DNA of 64,000 nucleotides from Microcoleus vaginatus HSN003 (GTDB lineage Bacteria; Cyanobacteriota; Cyanobacteriia; Cyanobacteriales; Microcoleaceae), in the NCBI RefSeq assembly GCF_022701255.1, contig NZ_CP031705.1, positions 2,431,501-2,495,500 of the forward strand. Direction: 5' to 3'. Position numbers and translations under genes: made by a program. Below the pieces are notes generated by a model, which searched no databases, was not told the DNA's origin, and saw nothing but the letters and a program-made list of their open reading frames with translations. The stretch's first letter is position 1; each line of letters opens with the position of its first letter. Below, piece by piece: positions 47,951 to 57,762 of the stretch.

Positions 47951-48871
47951 TTAATTGCGGTGATTGTTGCTGTAGCGAATTCTGGCTCCGGCCCAGTGAA
48001 GTTTTTCCCTCAAAGTGTTGTAATAAGAATAGTTTTCCCGCAAAATGATAAACTTGGCTTCGCAGTCTGCCCTCCGCACGTCTACGCGCTGTCCTGGCCA
48101 AATTGCAGTACCCAAAATGCCGTCTGTCCAGAGTTTGGTACTGAGTTCGTAATCTGCTAAAGGCCAAATGCTGACGACTGAACCGGGCGGCAGGACGATC
48201 GCCCGACTGGATAAACTCAAAGGGCAAATCGGAGTAACTGCGATCGCCTCCATTCCCGAGTGCATAATCGGCCCATTGGCAGATGCGGTGTAGCAAGTCG
48301 AACCGGTGGGAGTTGCCACAATTAAACCATCGCCTTGATATTGATCGACTACTTCGCCGTCAACTTCCATTTCTAGAATACAGCTCGGCATTCGATCGGC
48401 TGAAGCAGGTTTGACACACATTTCATTTAGTGCCAAAAATCGATCGCTTTGGGGTTCGAGATTGCTTCTGTTTCCCTCAAAAACTGTTGCTTGCAACATC
48501 ATCCGCTTCTGCACGGCATACCTGTCTTCCGAAAGTCTGTCCCAAATCTCCTCAGTATTTTGGAAATCCTCAAAAGACTCGGTTAAAAAACCCAGATGTC
48601 CCCCCACATTCGCTGCCAAAATCGGGATGCCATCAGCCGCCAAATTCCGCGCCGCAGCTAGGGCCGTACCGTCGCCCCCCAGCACCACCGCGAAATCAAT
48701 TGGGCTGTTACTAGAAGCTAAAAACACCGGATATGGGTTATCTTTCGGGCCACTGGGCCCCATTAAAACCTGACACCCGCGACTTTCTAATTGGCGGGCA
48801 CACTGTTCTGCCCACCGCTGGCTGAGGGTATCTCTGGCTTTGTGGGCGATAATTACTTGTTTTAGTTGCAC
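47951..48871 (-). CDS. nadK: NAD(+) kinase
   Basis: 306 residues. Phosphorylates NAD to NADP; cyanobacteria usually carry two paralogues. Motifs: VVLGGDGTALAAARNLA (the GGDGT catalytic motif), GHLGFLTE, and DGLIVATPTGSTCYTASANGP. Start ATG at 48871 in good position. Flanked on both sides by copies of the same small MITE. Confidence 0.95.
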   Translation of the reverse strand: MQLKQVIIAHKARDTLSQRWAEQCARQLESRGCQVLMGPSGPKDNPYPVFLASSNSPIDFAVVLGGDGTALAAARNLAADGIPILAANVGGHLGFLTESFEDFQNTEEIWDRLSEDRYAVQKRMMLQATVFEGNRSNLEPQSDRFLALNEMCVKPASADRMPSCILEMEVDGEVVDQYQGDGLIVATPTGSTCYTASANGPIMHSGMEAIAVTPICPLSLSSRAIVLPPGSVVSIWPLADYELSTKLWTDGILGTAIWPGQRVDVRRADCEAKFIILRENYSYYNTLREKLHWAGARIRYSNNHRN

Positions 48872-48914
48872 AACCTATCGATTTTAGATTTTAGATTTTG
48901 GATTTTAGATTATT

Positions 48915-48983
48915 AGACATCTCCCATAATTCTTGTGGAACAGGCATCCTGGCTGTTCAAAACCTGCTTTTTAGGAGATGTCT
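48915..48983. repeat. AGACATCTCC MITE, copy 2
   Basis: 69 bases with perfect 10-bp inverted ends AGACATCTCC / GGAGATGTCT and the gtggaacaggcatcctggct palindrome core inside. Confidence 0.9.
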
Positions 48984-49143
48984 ATTAGATTTTAGACTGA
49001 ATTGCCGCGACCGGGACGATCGCACTGTACTCGGAAATTATGTCGATGCCACAGGACATCTCCCCTCGGAGACTCTCCCTCTGGTTTATAGCAATTCCAA
49101 AAAGTAATGCAATTGTTGGAAAACTCCAAACCCTTATCTCATC

Positions 49144-49212
49144 AGACATCTCCAATAATTATTGTGGAACAGGCATCCTGCCTGTTCTTGACAGGCTTTT
49201 TGGGAGATGTCT
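49144..49212. repeat. AGACATCTCC MITE, copy 3
   Basis: 69 bases with the same perfect 10-bp ends as copy 2 and an intact inner palindrome. It lies between NAD kinase and the SGNH lipoprotein gene, where the remaining bases of 48872-49268 are AT-rich short repeats such as tttagat and cgaaaat. Confidence 0.92.
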
Positions 49213-49268
49213 ATCTGTCATTCCTAATTCTTTAATCGAAAATCGAAAATCGAAAATCGAAAATGGTA

Positions 49269-50951
49269 TTATCCCTCGCTGCGCCTGGATTTGGGCCGTG
49301 GCCAGATAATGCTGGAATCGGCCGCGAGTAGACTAGAAACTGCGATCGCCCCAAAGCGGTTAAGGTGGCTGGGGTCAACAAAATAGTCATTGCGGCCGGG
49401 CCACCGCTGCGAAAAGTCGCGGAAAGCGAAGCCTTTTTGCCGCGAGAGTTGCTGCATTCGCTGCCGGAACTGCTGTTCGGCGCGCAGACGAGTTCCGTCT
49501 AAGTAGTCGTTGGTGAGGGGCAAATTGACGAAAATCAGGGGTATTTTGCGAGCTTTGGTAAATGCTACAACTGAATTAAAGGCTGTTGCTTGTTTGCCTC
49601 CGAGATTGAAGTTTTCGTAGTCGCGATCGTACTGGCCTGAAACGTAAGCGCGTTCTCGATAATAAGTGTTGGGATTGTACTTGGCCGACATAGCCATGAA
49701 TCCGTTGGAGTCGATCGAATATGTCAATTGGTTGACTTGCCTCATTGCTACTGTTGTCCGTCGCGAGACTGGAATCAATTGTGCTTTTTGAGTTGCTGCA
49801 TCCGCTGCGATCGGTTTTAACTCATATCTGGCAGCATTTGAGGCAGCGGGCAGGATGCCCGTTCCACTGGACAGGAATTTGATTGGGGGGTGGGTGTCAG
49901 CAACGGGCAAGATGCCCGTTCCACTAGAGGTGTCAGCAACGGGCAAGATGCCCGTTCCACTGGACAGGAATTTGATTGGGGGGTGGCTGTCTTGCCCGCT
50001 TAAAGGTCGATGGACAGATGCCTGTACTCTGCGGAAAGTTTTGTTAGCGCAGGGCTGCGGGAATCTGTAACACAGCGGAATCACATTCGGTTCATCCGAC
50101 GGCAGTTCGGGGCGAACGCCTAGGGCTAAAAGTTGGCTGCCTTCAGAATCGACGATCGAATTAAAAGTGCGATCGTCCCGGCCGCTGTTAAATCCCCGCA
50201 CACCGTCTGCCCAGATAATCATTTGAGGCAAATGACCGGGCTTCAAAAGCCGGCGTAGTTGAAAGTCAACTACTTGTGCAGTTGCGCCATTGACTGAAAA
50301 GTTAAATACTTTTAAGCCCGGACGGCCCCTTTGGGCCAAAGAGTGTTTTAGCTGTTTGGGATCAACGCCCTGCAATGCGCGGGAACTGCCGACAATCAAA
50401 ACATCTGGTGGGCCGACCGCAGCAACGTAGGATAGGTAAAGTTCGAGTTGTTCGTTGAGCAAATCGCTGCTGAAGCTGACTGTACTGGCTTGCGATCTGA
50501 TTGCACTCGCTTGCTGCTGGGAATAAACCAGGTTTCTCATGTACTCGATTACTTTTTTCTCAGCAAACGCCCGTCTGGGACTGCCGGGGGGAACGGCTTG
50601 CATCCAGGCGACGGCCTGCACCCACAGGGCGGCTACTTCGTCCCAGTCTTGTTTTGAATTGGCTGATTGAGCCAAATTAGAAGCTTGGGTCGCAAAGTTA
50701 ACCGACTCCGTGAAGCCATCGTTTTGGGGGCATGAAGCAACGCTGAGGGGTTTTTTGGATTTGTTGAGGTTTTGAGCTAACAGAGAGGTTGGGGACTGCG
50801 CTAGGACTGCGGATTCGATCGAACCCGATGGCGCTGCGGTGTTGGGCGGCTTCGTTGACGAACATCCCAAAGTTAAGGCTAGCAAGGTGGTTGCGGCGCA
50901 GGTACGTTTGAGGATGCTGGTGCTGATGCTAGCAATGTAGCGGCGAATCAT
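49269..50951 (-). CDS. SGNH-fold lipoprotein with repeat-derived insertion
   Basis: 560 residues. Lipoprotein signal (LLALTLGC, lipobox Cys about residue 30). DVLIVGSSRALQGVD (about 193-207) is the nucleophile block and FVDPSHLNRFGAIAVSSLLA near the C-terminus holds the catalytic Asp-x-x-His pair, so it is likely an exported esterase or acyltransferase of the DUF1574/SGNH type. The stretch of about residues 322-368 contains SSGTGILPV three times and THPPIKFLSSG twice; these residues are translated palindromic repeats, not part of the fold. The same-fold proteins occur in the 37-41 kb cluster. Confidence 0.8.
   Translation of the reverse strand: MIRRYIASISTSILKRTCAATTLLALTLGCSSTKPPNTAAPSGSIESAVLAQSPTSLLAQNLNKSKKPLSVASCPQNDGFTESVNFATQASNLAQSANSKQDWDEVAALWVQAVAWMQAVPPGSPRRAFAEKKVIEYMRNLVYSQQQASAIRSQASTVSFSSDLLNEQLELYLSYVAAVGPPDVLIVGSSRALQGVDPKQLKHSLAQRGRPGLKVFNFSVNGATAQVVDFQLRRLLKPGHLPQMIIWADGVRGFNSGRDDRTFNSIVDSEGSQLLALGVRPELPSDEPNVIPLCYRFPQPCANKTFRRVQASVHRPLSGQDSHPPIKFLSSGTGILPVADTSSGTGILPVADTHPPIKFLSSGTGILPAASNAARYELKPIAADAATQKAQLIPVSRRTTVAMRQVNQLTYSIDSNGFMAMSAKYNPNTYYRERAYVSGQYDRDYENFNLGGKQATAFNSVVAFTKARKIPLIFVNLPLTNDYLDGTRLRAEQQFRQRMQQLSRQKGFAFRDFSQRWPGRNDYFVDPSHLNRFGAIAVSSLLAADSSIIWPRPKSRRSEG
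49850..49990. repeat. Palindromic repeats inside the SGNH lipoprotein gene
   Basis: Three palindromes of the form CGGGCA-ngA-TGCCCG with gttccact beside each, two of them AACGGGCAAGATGCCCGTT, separated by a duplicated spacer (ggacaggaatttgattgggg). They keep the frame open and code SSGTGILPV on the minus strand. Confidence 0.9.
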
Positions 50952-51036
50952 AAAGCTTTCAGCGATCGCGAAACATTACTAGATATTACCGCAAGCGGCC
51001 ATTCCTCTGCTGCGGCGATCGTGACGTTTTGAGTAT

Positions 51037-54000
51037 TTATGTATGGGATTCGATGACAGCTTCGGCTTGCAGGGCGATCGACCTCAATTTATCCAATGTA
51101 TCCTGCTTCGCACTCTGCCACAACCCCCGCTGACGAGCTTCTAGCAATCTTTCCGCCATATCTCGCAGCGCCCAAGGATTGTTTTCTTGAATAAATGTCT
51201 GCACTTTCTCATCAAAAATGTAAGCCTCTGCGATTCCTTCATACATAAAATCCTCTACACAATTTGCCGTAGCATCATAAGCAAACAAAAAATCAACAGT
51301 TGCTGCAATTTCAAACGCGCCTTTATAACCGTGTCGCATTGCACCTTCTATCCATTTGGGATTCACAGCCCTACTGCGATAAACCCGTGCAATTTCTTCT
51401 CTCAGTTGCCGCACTTTCGGATTTTCAGGAATTGAATTATCTCCGAAATAGGTTTCAGGATTTTTGCCTTGCAAATTGCGAATTGCGGCCGTCATTCCCC
51501 CTTGGAATTGATAATAATCGTCGGAGTCGAGGATGTCGTGTTCGCGGTTGTCTTGGTTTTGCAGAACTATTTGCATTTGGCCGAGGCGTTTTTCAAATGC
51601 TTCGGGTGCAGAAGATCCCCATTCACTCTGTTTAACTCCTGCTACATCTCCCGGCAAATTTGAGGAACTAGAGGAGGTATAGGCGTAACTGCTCCAATTA
51701 ATGTAAGCTTTTGCTAAATCGCTGTCGTCTGTCCAGTTTTGAGCTTCAATTATGCCTTGAAGTCCTGCGCCGTAAGCACCTGGTTTTGAGCCAAAGACTC
51801 GAAATTGCGATCGCCCTTGGGCCTCTTCCTGACTCAAACCTGTAGATTCCCAATACAAAATCTCTTCCTTAACTTGTGCGGCTAAAGGATTGTTTTCTGG
51901 CGATTCGTCTAAATCTGCCACAGCTTTTACCGCACTGTCAAACAAATCAATTAAATTAAAAAAAGCATCGCGGAAAAACCCAGAAATCCGCAAAGTAACA
52001 TCAACGCGCGGCCTTCCCAAAACAGAAACTGGCAATATTTCAAAATCTACAACCCGCCGCGAAGGCCCATCCCAAACTGGTTGAACTCCTATCAGGGCCA
52101 AGGCTTCGGCGATGTCGTCTCCCCCCGTCCGCATGGTGGATGTTCCCCACACTGACAAACCCAAAGTTTTAGGATATTCGCCATTTTCTTGGGTGTATCT
52201 TTCGATTAAAGTTTCAGCAGCAACTCGGCCAACTCTCCAGGCGGTTTCTGTGGGAATGGCCCGGATATCTACTGAGTAAAAATTGCGACCAGTGGGCAAT
52301 ACATCTGGTCTGCCGCGAGTGGGCGCGCCGGATGCGCCGCTTGGTATGTGCCGCCCATCTAGTCCGCGCAAAAGGTTGGTAATTTCTTGGTTTGTTTGGA
52401 GGAGTGAAGGTAAAAGATAGTTATTTATCCAGTCTAATTCTTGTTGGGTTGCTTCTCCTATGTGGATATTTTTATTCGCAGATGAACGCGGATAAACGGA
52501 GATGTTTTTAATTAAATCATCTACTAATTCTGCGGCTTTTTCTTCGAGTTCTGCTGTTAAATCGCCTGCTGTGCGGTGCTGAATAATCGATGTTGGATCG
52601 CAGGTTAAGGGGTCAAAATCGTAGCCTGAGTCTTCTGCTAGGGCGCGGGTTATGCCCGATCGCCCGTTGGTAGGATGGCGGGCGATCGCAATTATCAAAT
52701 CGCGCAATTGTCTACCTTCGGGACACTGCCCGAAAATGTGCAATCCGTCGCGAATTTGGGATTCTTTGAGTTCGCAAAGATAGCCATCGGTACGGGTGAT
52801 AAATTCTGTAAATTCGGATTTATTTAGTTGTATTCCTAACTCTCGATCCAAGTTTTCTTTGTTGGTGAGGGCGAGAATGCGATCGCGAATCATCGGCAAT
52901 CTGGACGGATCTAAACTTTGGGCTTCGCAATATTCGTCGATTAAGGTTTCCAACTGCTGCAAAGGCCCGTAGAGTTCGGCGCGAGTCATCGGCGGTGTCA
53001 GGTGGTCGATTATCACGGCTTGCGATCGTCTTTTTGCTTGGGAACCTTCCCCCGGATCGTTGACAATGAAGGGATAAAAATTCGGCATCGCGCCTAAAGC
53101 TACTTCTGGATAACATTTGTTAGACAATGCTATGCTTTTACCAGGAAGCCATTCTAAATTGCCGTGTTTTCCGGCATGAATTATGGCGTCAATTCCCAAC
53201 TTTTCTCGCAGCCAATAATAGTAAGCTAGATAATTGTGAGTAGGTTCTAAATCCGGTGCGTGATAATTTAAGGCGGGGTCAAGTTCATATCCCCGCGATG
53301 GTTGAATTCCTACAAATACATTACCGAACTGAATCCCGGGAATCGCAAAAGACGTATTGTTACTTATAAAGTCTTGTGCATAGCTTCCCGGAAGCCCCCA
53401 TCTTTTACAAATCCCATCTTGCGCTTCCTGCGGCAAAGTAGCAAAATATTCTTCATATTCTGCCAAATCCAAAGATTGATGAACAGGCCGCAATTCGCGT
53501 CCTTCCGGGTCATTTGTCACGCCCGAAGTCAGGAGTTCAATTAACTCGTTGCCACTAGCGGGGATATTTTCAATTTGATAGCCAGCTTGCTGCATAGCTT
53601 TGAGGATTTCGACACAGCTAGCGGGCGTATCTAAGCCGACACCGTTGGCTAAGCGGGCGTTGCGGGTGGGGTAATTTGCTAAAATTATGGCGATGCGTCG
53701 GTTGGCGGCTGGGGTTTGTTTCATTTTCACCCAATTCGCGGTTAAATCTGCTACAAATGAAATGCGATCGCCCGCTGCTACATAGCCTACTACATCGGTT
53801 TCTAATTCGCTATTCCAAGTCTGTACGGCTTTAAAAGAAACAGCCCTAGTAATGATTTTGCCGTCTACTTCCGGCAATGCTACATTCATCGCCACATCGC
53901 GGGGAGAAAGTCCTTGTAATTCAGTTTCCCACTGTTCCAAACCGCCGCCGCTGAAGATTGCTTGCAATACGGGAACGTCTAAGGATTTTAAGCTGTTTTG

Positions 54001-54942
54001 TTCGGGTTCTTGGCTGCTGAAACCGGAGACTGCAAAGCTGGTGGTGTTGAGCAATAATTGAATGGGTTCTGATTCTTTAGGTTGAAAATAGTCCAGCAAT
54101 TCTATTTGCAAATCTGGTTCCCGCAAAGAAGACACAAAGACGGGAAGTGGTACTAAGTTTCGCTCTGCTAGAGCTTGACAAAGTGCATCTATTGGTGCTA
54201 AGTTTCCTGATAAGTAATGAGCTCGATAAAATAAGATTCCGACTTTAGCTAGAGTTGGTAAAGCCGGAGATCCCCCCCAGCCCCCCTTAATAAGGGGGGA
54301 GCAAGAAGTTGTCAAAGTCCCCCTTCTTAAGGGGGATTTAGGGAGATCTGAATCTGGTTGTAAAGTTGCAAAACACGCCCCCGCTTCTCCGCCGCATTCG
54401 TAAATTCCGACGCGGGAAACTGTTTGAGGTAGAGGCGGATTATAAGCAGTTTTCAAGCAAGTATCGGCGGCAAATTTTAGTGCATTAACAAAGTTTTGGA
54501 CTCCGCCTTCTGTGAAGTAGCGCCACAGTTGATTGACTGCTGACAGCGATACATTGGAATGGCTGATCAAATCGGGATCTGGACTGTCTTCCCCCGGCAT
54601 TACAATCAGTGATGCGTTAGTTTTCTGCACAGTTTCCCGCAGAATTTCTAACCCGTAAGACCAATAAGAACGCCCCCCTAACAGTCTTAAGATTATGACC
54701 TCTGCGCGTTCTAAAACTTCCTCGGCATAAGTATCAATTGTTAGTTGTTGCTGCAACTGAAGCAGGTTTACTGCGCGCACTTTGGGGAATGCTGCCGGCA
54801 TTTTGGATGCCGCCGCTGCGAGAGTTTGAATGTCGGTATCAGCAGCACTAATAAATACTATTGGTGCTGGGGTTTGCTGAATAAAAATTACTCCTTCTGC
54901 TTGAGGGTTCCAACCTCCGGGTGTGGCGGCTATTTTGTGCAT
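51037..54942 (-). CDS. cobN: Cobaltochelatase subunit CobN
   Basis: 1301 residues, slightly longer than usual. CobN is the large porphyrin-binding subunit of the ATP-dependent chelatase that inserts cobalt in corrin synthesis, homologous to the magnesium chelatase subunit ChlH. Diagnostic blocks: AGKHGNLEWLPGKSIALSN, YPFIVNDPGEGSQAKRRS, LGLSVWGTSTMRTGGDD and GYKGAFEIAATVDFLFAYDA. Residues about 199-228 (KSPLRRG..SPLIKGGWGG) are translated from an inserted repeat, explaining the extra length. No cobS/cobT is nearby; cyanobacteria commonly use ChlI/ChlD partners. Confidence 0.94.
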   Translation of the reverse strand: MHKIAATPGGWNPQAEGVIFIQQTPAPIVFISAADTDIQTLAAAASKMPAAFPKVRAVNLLQLQQQLTIDTYAEEVLERAEVIILRLLGGRSYWSYGLEILRETVQKTNASLIVMPGEDSPDPDLISHSNVSLSAVNQLWRYFTEGGVQNFVNALKFAADTCLKTAYNPPLPQTVSRVGIYECGGEAGACFATLQPDSDLPKSPLRRGTLTTSCSPLIKGGWGGSPALPTLAKVGILFYRAHYLSGNLAPIDALCQALAERNLVPLPVFVSSLREPDLQIELLDYFQPKESEPIQLLLNTTSFAVSGFSSQEPEQNSLKSLDVPVLQAIFSGGGLEQWETELQGLSPRDVAMNVALPEVDGKIITRAVSFKAVQTWNSELETDVVGYVAAGDRISFVADLTANWVKMKQTPAANRRIAIILANYPTRNARLANGVGLDTPASCVEILKAMQQAGYQIENIPASGNELIELLTSGVTNDPEGRELRPVHQSLDLAEYEEYFATLPQEAQDGICKRWGLPGSYAQDFISNNTSFAIPGIQFGNVFVGIQPSRGYELDPALNYHAPDLEPTHNYLAYYYWLREKLGIDAIIHAGKHGNLEWLPGKSIALSNKCYPEVALGAMPNFYPFIVNDPGEGSQAKRRSQAVIIDHLTPPMTRAELYGPLQQLETLIDEYCEAQSLDPSRLPMIRDRILALTNKENLDRELGIQLNKSEFTEFITRTDGYLCELKESQIRDGLHIFGQCPEGRQLRDLIIAIARHPTNGRSGITRALAEDSGYDFDPLTCDPTSIIQHRTAGDLTAELEEKAAELVDDLIKNISVYPRSSANKNIHIGEATQQELDWINNYLLPSLLQTNQEITNLLRGLDGRHIPSGASGAPTRGRPDVLPTGRNFYSVDIRAIPTETAWRVGRVAAETLIERYTQENGEYPKTLGLSVWGTSTMRTGGDDIAEALALIGVQPVWDGPSRRVVDFEILPVSVLGRPRVDVTLRISGFFRDAFFNLIDLFDSAVKAVADLDESPENNPLAAQVKEEILYWESTGLSQEEAQGRSQFRVFGSKPGAYGAGLQGIIEAQNWTDDSDLAKAYINWSSYAYTSSSSSNLPGDVAGVKQSEWGSSAPEAFEKRLGQMQIVLQNQDNREHDILDSDDYYQFQGGMTAAIRNLQGKNPETYFGDNSIPENPKVRQLREEIARVYRSRAVNPKWIEGAMRHGYKGAFEIAATVDFLFAYDATANCVEDFMYEGIAEAYIFDEKVQTFIQENNPWALRDMAERLLEARQRGLWQSAKQDTLDKLRSIALQAEAVIESHT
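54268..54357. repeat. 90-bp structured repeat inserted in frame in cobN
   Basis: It begins gagatcccccccagcccccc and ends gggggatttagggagatc; each half contains a palindrome CCCCCTTAA-tAAGGGGG or CCCCCTTCTTAAGGGGG, and the halves are inverted with respect to each other. Its length, 90 bases, is 30 codons, so the frame is kept. A half-element is found at about 58352-58380. Confidence 0.88.
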
Positions 54943-55133
54943 TAATTTTTTTTATCTTAATAAATAGTGAGAGAAAGTGCGATCGCCTTGAGTATAACAT
55001 GACTTATACATCAATAGAGTCGAGGACGTGTTTCCAACCCAGAAATCCCCGCCCAATCGAGAGAAGGCGAGCACGGGGGCACCGCGCCTACATTCGGGGA
55101 GAGAACGAGCGTCAAAGTCCCGGAAATCTCAAC

Positions 55134-55994
55134 CTATAAACTGATAAATAAAACTCCCAAAATCATGATTCCCGCCCCTAAGAATCTTTGTTGAATATCT
55201 TTTTCCTTAAAAAGGAAATGACCGAACAATACACCCATTAACACGCTAGTACGTTTAATCGCGATCACTTGCACTACGAAAGCTAATGTCAAAGCTTGCA
55301 TTTGAAAAATTATTCCAATAGCATTGAAAAACCCCATAGCAGCTAGCATTGGTAATTGTTTGAAAATTTGTCGCCCTGGATTTGGGGTTTTGTGCAATAA
55401 AACTGGCAGTAGCAACACACTCATAGTACCAAACAAAGAGAATACCCAAAAAATAGGGTTGGAATTTGTAACTCCTATTTTGTCAAAATTTGCGGCAATA
55501 CTCCATAGTACTGCGACGATTAACATCAATTTGGGTCCGGGTTCATCCAGCAGTGCTTTGAATGGGGCTAAATATCCTTTAGATTTCTCTTTGATATTTA
55601 ATAAATAAGAGCCTGCTACGATTAGTAAAATGCCAATATAATCAAAAAATTTGGGATATTCACCGACAATTAACGGTGAAGTTACCAACATGAATAATGG
55701 TGTCAAAGCTACCATCGGTAGTGTCAGGGATAAATCTGATACTTTGATGGCTTTGATGTAGAGGAGGGCTGTGACAGCGTTGATGCTACCTCCGATTAAT
55801 AGGGCGAGCCAAAATTGAGAGTTTAATGGCGGAATTCCTGTATATAATACCCAGGGAAGCAAACAGATGACTGAAAAAAATGAGAGAGACCAAGCGACGA
55901 CATATTCGTCACTTTTTTTGAGGTTTTGTTTGCCAAAAACGTCTTTGACAGCTTCAAAAAAAGCGGTCAAAATTCCCAAAATCAACCAACTCAT
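55134..55994 (-). CDS. EamA/DMT-family transporter
   Basis: 286 residues with ten predicted membrane helices in two five-helix halves, the drug/metabolite transporter layout (first helix WLILGILTAFFEAVKDVFGKQN, last helix FLGAGIMILGVLFISL). Substrate unknown. Its ATG overlaps the livF stop by 4 bases, indicating translational coupling with the ABC gene, which is unusual for this family. Confidence 0.85.
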   Translation of the reverse strand: MSWLILGILTAFFEAVKDVFGKQNLKKSDEYVVAWSLSFFSVICLLPWVLYTGIPPLNSQFWLALLIGGSINAVTALLYIKAIKVSDLSLTLPMVALTPLFMLVTSPLIVGEYPKFFDYIGILLIVAGSYLLNIKEKSKGYLAPFKALLDEPGPKLMLIVAVLWSIAANFDKIGVTNSNPIFWVFSLFGTMSVLLLPVLLHKTPNPGRQIFKQLPMLAAMGFFNAIGIIFQMQALTLAFVVQVIAIKRTSVLMGVLFGHFLFKEKDIQQRFLGAGIMILGVLFISL

Positions 55995-56728
55995 CCTAAA
56001 TATGCGCTCCTGACTCGCTCGTCGTTTAGCAAATCCGTTCCAATACCTGTGAGGGTAATATTACCAGCTTCTAGTACGTAACCCCGATCGGCAATTTGCA
56101 GTGCTAAACTGGCGTTTTGTTCGACTAAGAGGATTGTAACGCCTGTGGAGCGCAGGTTTTGAATAATTGCAAAAATTTCTTTGACGATCGCGGGTGCTAA
56201 GCCTAAACTGGGTTCGTCTAATAATAGCAGTTTCGGGCGCGACATCAGAGCACGGGCGATCGCCAGCATTTGCTGTTCCCCGCCACTGAGAGTTCCTGCT
56301 AGCTGGCGACGCCTTTCTGCTAGGCGCGGAAATACCTCAAGTTGGCGCTCTAAATCGGCTTTTACAGCCGCCGAGTCCGATCGAATATAGGCCCCCAATT
56401 CCAAGTTAGTTAACACCGTTTGCTGGGCCAAAACCCGCCGCCCTTCTGGACTGTGGGCGATTCCCAATTTCACAACTTCGTGAGCTTGGCGGCGGCTAAT
56501 ATCGCGCCCGCTATAAAGAATTTGTCCTTGTCGCAAATTAACTATTTTAGAAATCGCTCTCAGGGTGGTACTTTTGCCCGCACCGTTGGCACCGATGAGA
56601 CTGACAACCTCGCCTGCATTAATCGTGAGATTAATATTTTGTATGGCTTGAATGCCCCCATAATTTACAGAAACATTTTTGAGTTCTAAGAGGATGTTTG
56701 GGGTTGTTTTTGGTGGACTCTGTTGCAT
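55991..56728 (-). CDS. livF: Branched-chain amino-acid-type ABC ATPase LivF
   Basis: About 245 residues from the ATG at 56728 (MQQSPPKTTPN). Walker A GANGAGKST, signature LSGGEQQMLAIARAL, Walker B LLLLDEPSLGLAP. This is the LivF partner of a LivFGHMK-type importer of neutral amino acids, also used for urea. The membrane subunits and binding protein are not in the window. Confidence 0.9.
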   Translation of the reverse strand: MQQSPPKTTPNILLELKNVSVNYGGIQAIQNINLTINAGEVVSLIGANGAGKSTTLRAISKIVNLRQGQILYSGRDISRRQAHEVVKLGIAHSPEGRRVLAQQTVLTNLELGAYIRSDSAAVKADLERQLEVFPRLAERRRQLAGTLSGGEQQMLAIARALMSRPKLLLLDEPSLGLAPAIVKEIFAIIQNLRSTGVTILLVEQNASLALQIADRGYVLEAGNITLTGIGTDLLNDERVRSAYLG

Positions 56729-56779
56729 TTTTTGTGACTTGATTTTTGATAACAAAACCGTCTCTTTTTCAGCAGTACG

Positions 56780-56799
56780 CCAGGGGTTGGAACCCCTGG
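56780..56799. repeat. Palindrome CCAGGGGTT-GG-AACCCCTGG
   Basis: A 9-bp stem hairpin in the gap between livG and livF. It forms part of a short dispersed repeat (ggttggaacccctggttcct). Confidence 0.8.
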
Positions 56800-56898
56800 T
56801 TCCTAGCTGAAGTCCTCTTAAAAGGACTGGAAGATTCATTTAAGGCTAACTCTTAATTTTACTCGTTCCCCGCCAGAGCAGGCAAACATTTACAATGT

Positions 56899-57714
56899 CT
56901 ACGTTTCATCTCCCAAATAAGCCTCAATTACCGCCGGGTCATTTCTCACAACAGCAGGTTCTCCCAAGGCAATAAGCTGACCGAAATGCAAAACGGCAAT
57001 CCGATCGCACAATCCCATAACTAGCGGTACATGATGCTCGATCAATATTACAGTTAAATTGAATTGTTGGCGGACTTCTCGGATAAATTCGCTTAATTTG
57101 TGCTTTTCATTGGGATTCATGCCCGCCGCAGGTTCATCTAACAAGAGTATTTGCGGTTCTAAGGCTAAAGCGCGGGCAATTTCTAAGCGCCTCTGGTCGC
57201 CGTAGGCCAAGTTTTTGGCTTGTTCGCCCGCGCGATCGCCCAATCCGACTAAATCCAACAATTCTAAGGCTTTTCGCTGGGTTTTGCGTTCCATTGCGTT
57301 AGATGCTGGCAAGCCGAAAATCCCGGCCAGCACCGATAAAACTGGATTGCCCGATCGACTGTGGATGTGTCGGGCGATCGCCACATTTTCCACTGCAGAA
57401 AGTTCCCCAAACAACCGGATATTTTGAAAAGTTCTGGCAATACCTTTATTAGCAATTTGATAAGGCTTCAAGTGGGAAATATTTTCATTTTGATAAATCA
57501 GGTTGCCACTAGAAGCAGGTATCAGTCCAGTCATTAGATTAAATAGAGTTGTCTTGCCCGCGCCGTTAGGGCCGATTAATCCAAAAATTTCGTGTTTTTC
57601 AACTGTAAAAGATACGTTGTTTACAGCAATTAAACCACCAAAACGACGAGTTAATCCTTTGGCTGCTAAAACAGGATTACTTGTTGAGAGGGTAAGGGGT
57701 TCGGAAATCATCAA
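56899..57714 (-). CDS. livG: Branched-chain amino-acid-type ABC ATPase LivG
   Basis: 271 residues. Walker [10 protein letters not shown], the LivG-specific [26 protein letters not shown] and [12 protein letters not shown]. Partner of livF, 170 bases away on the same strand. It ends with [10 protein letters not shown], the usual LivG tail. Confidence 0.92.
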   Translation of the reverse strand: MMISEPLTLSTSNPVLAAKGLTRRFGGLIAVNNVSFTVEKHEIFGLIGPNGAGKTTLFNLMTGLIPASSGNLIYQNENISHLKPYQIANKGIARTFQNIRLFGELSAVENVAIARHIHSRSGNPVLSVLAGIFGLPASNAMERKTQRKALELLDLVGLGDRAGEQAKNLAYGDQRRLEIARALALEPQILLLDEPAAGMNPNEKHKLSEFIREVRQQFNLTVILIEHHVPLVMGLCDRIAVLHFGQLIALGEPAVVRNDPAVIEAYLGDET

Positions 57715-57762
57715 ATATGATAAAATAGTGATTCTCTAATTATGCCTTAGACTTAAGTATAA

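Noticed and set aside
55991..56839. LivF with a 37-residue N-terminal extension
   Set aside because: The extension is encoded by a palindromic repeat (56780-56799) and lacks conservation; ATG at 56728 fits the family.
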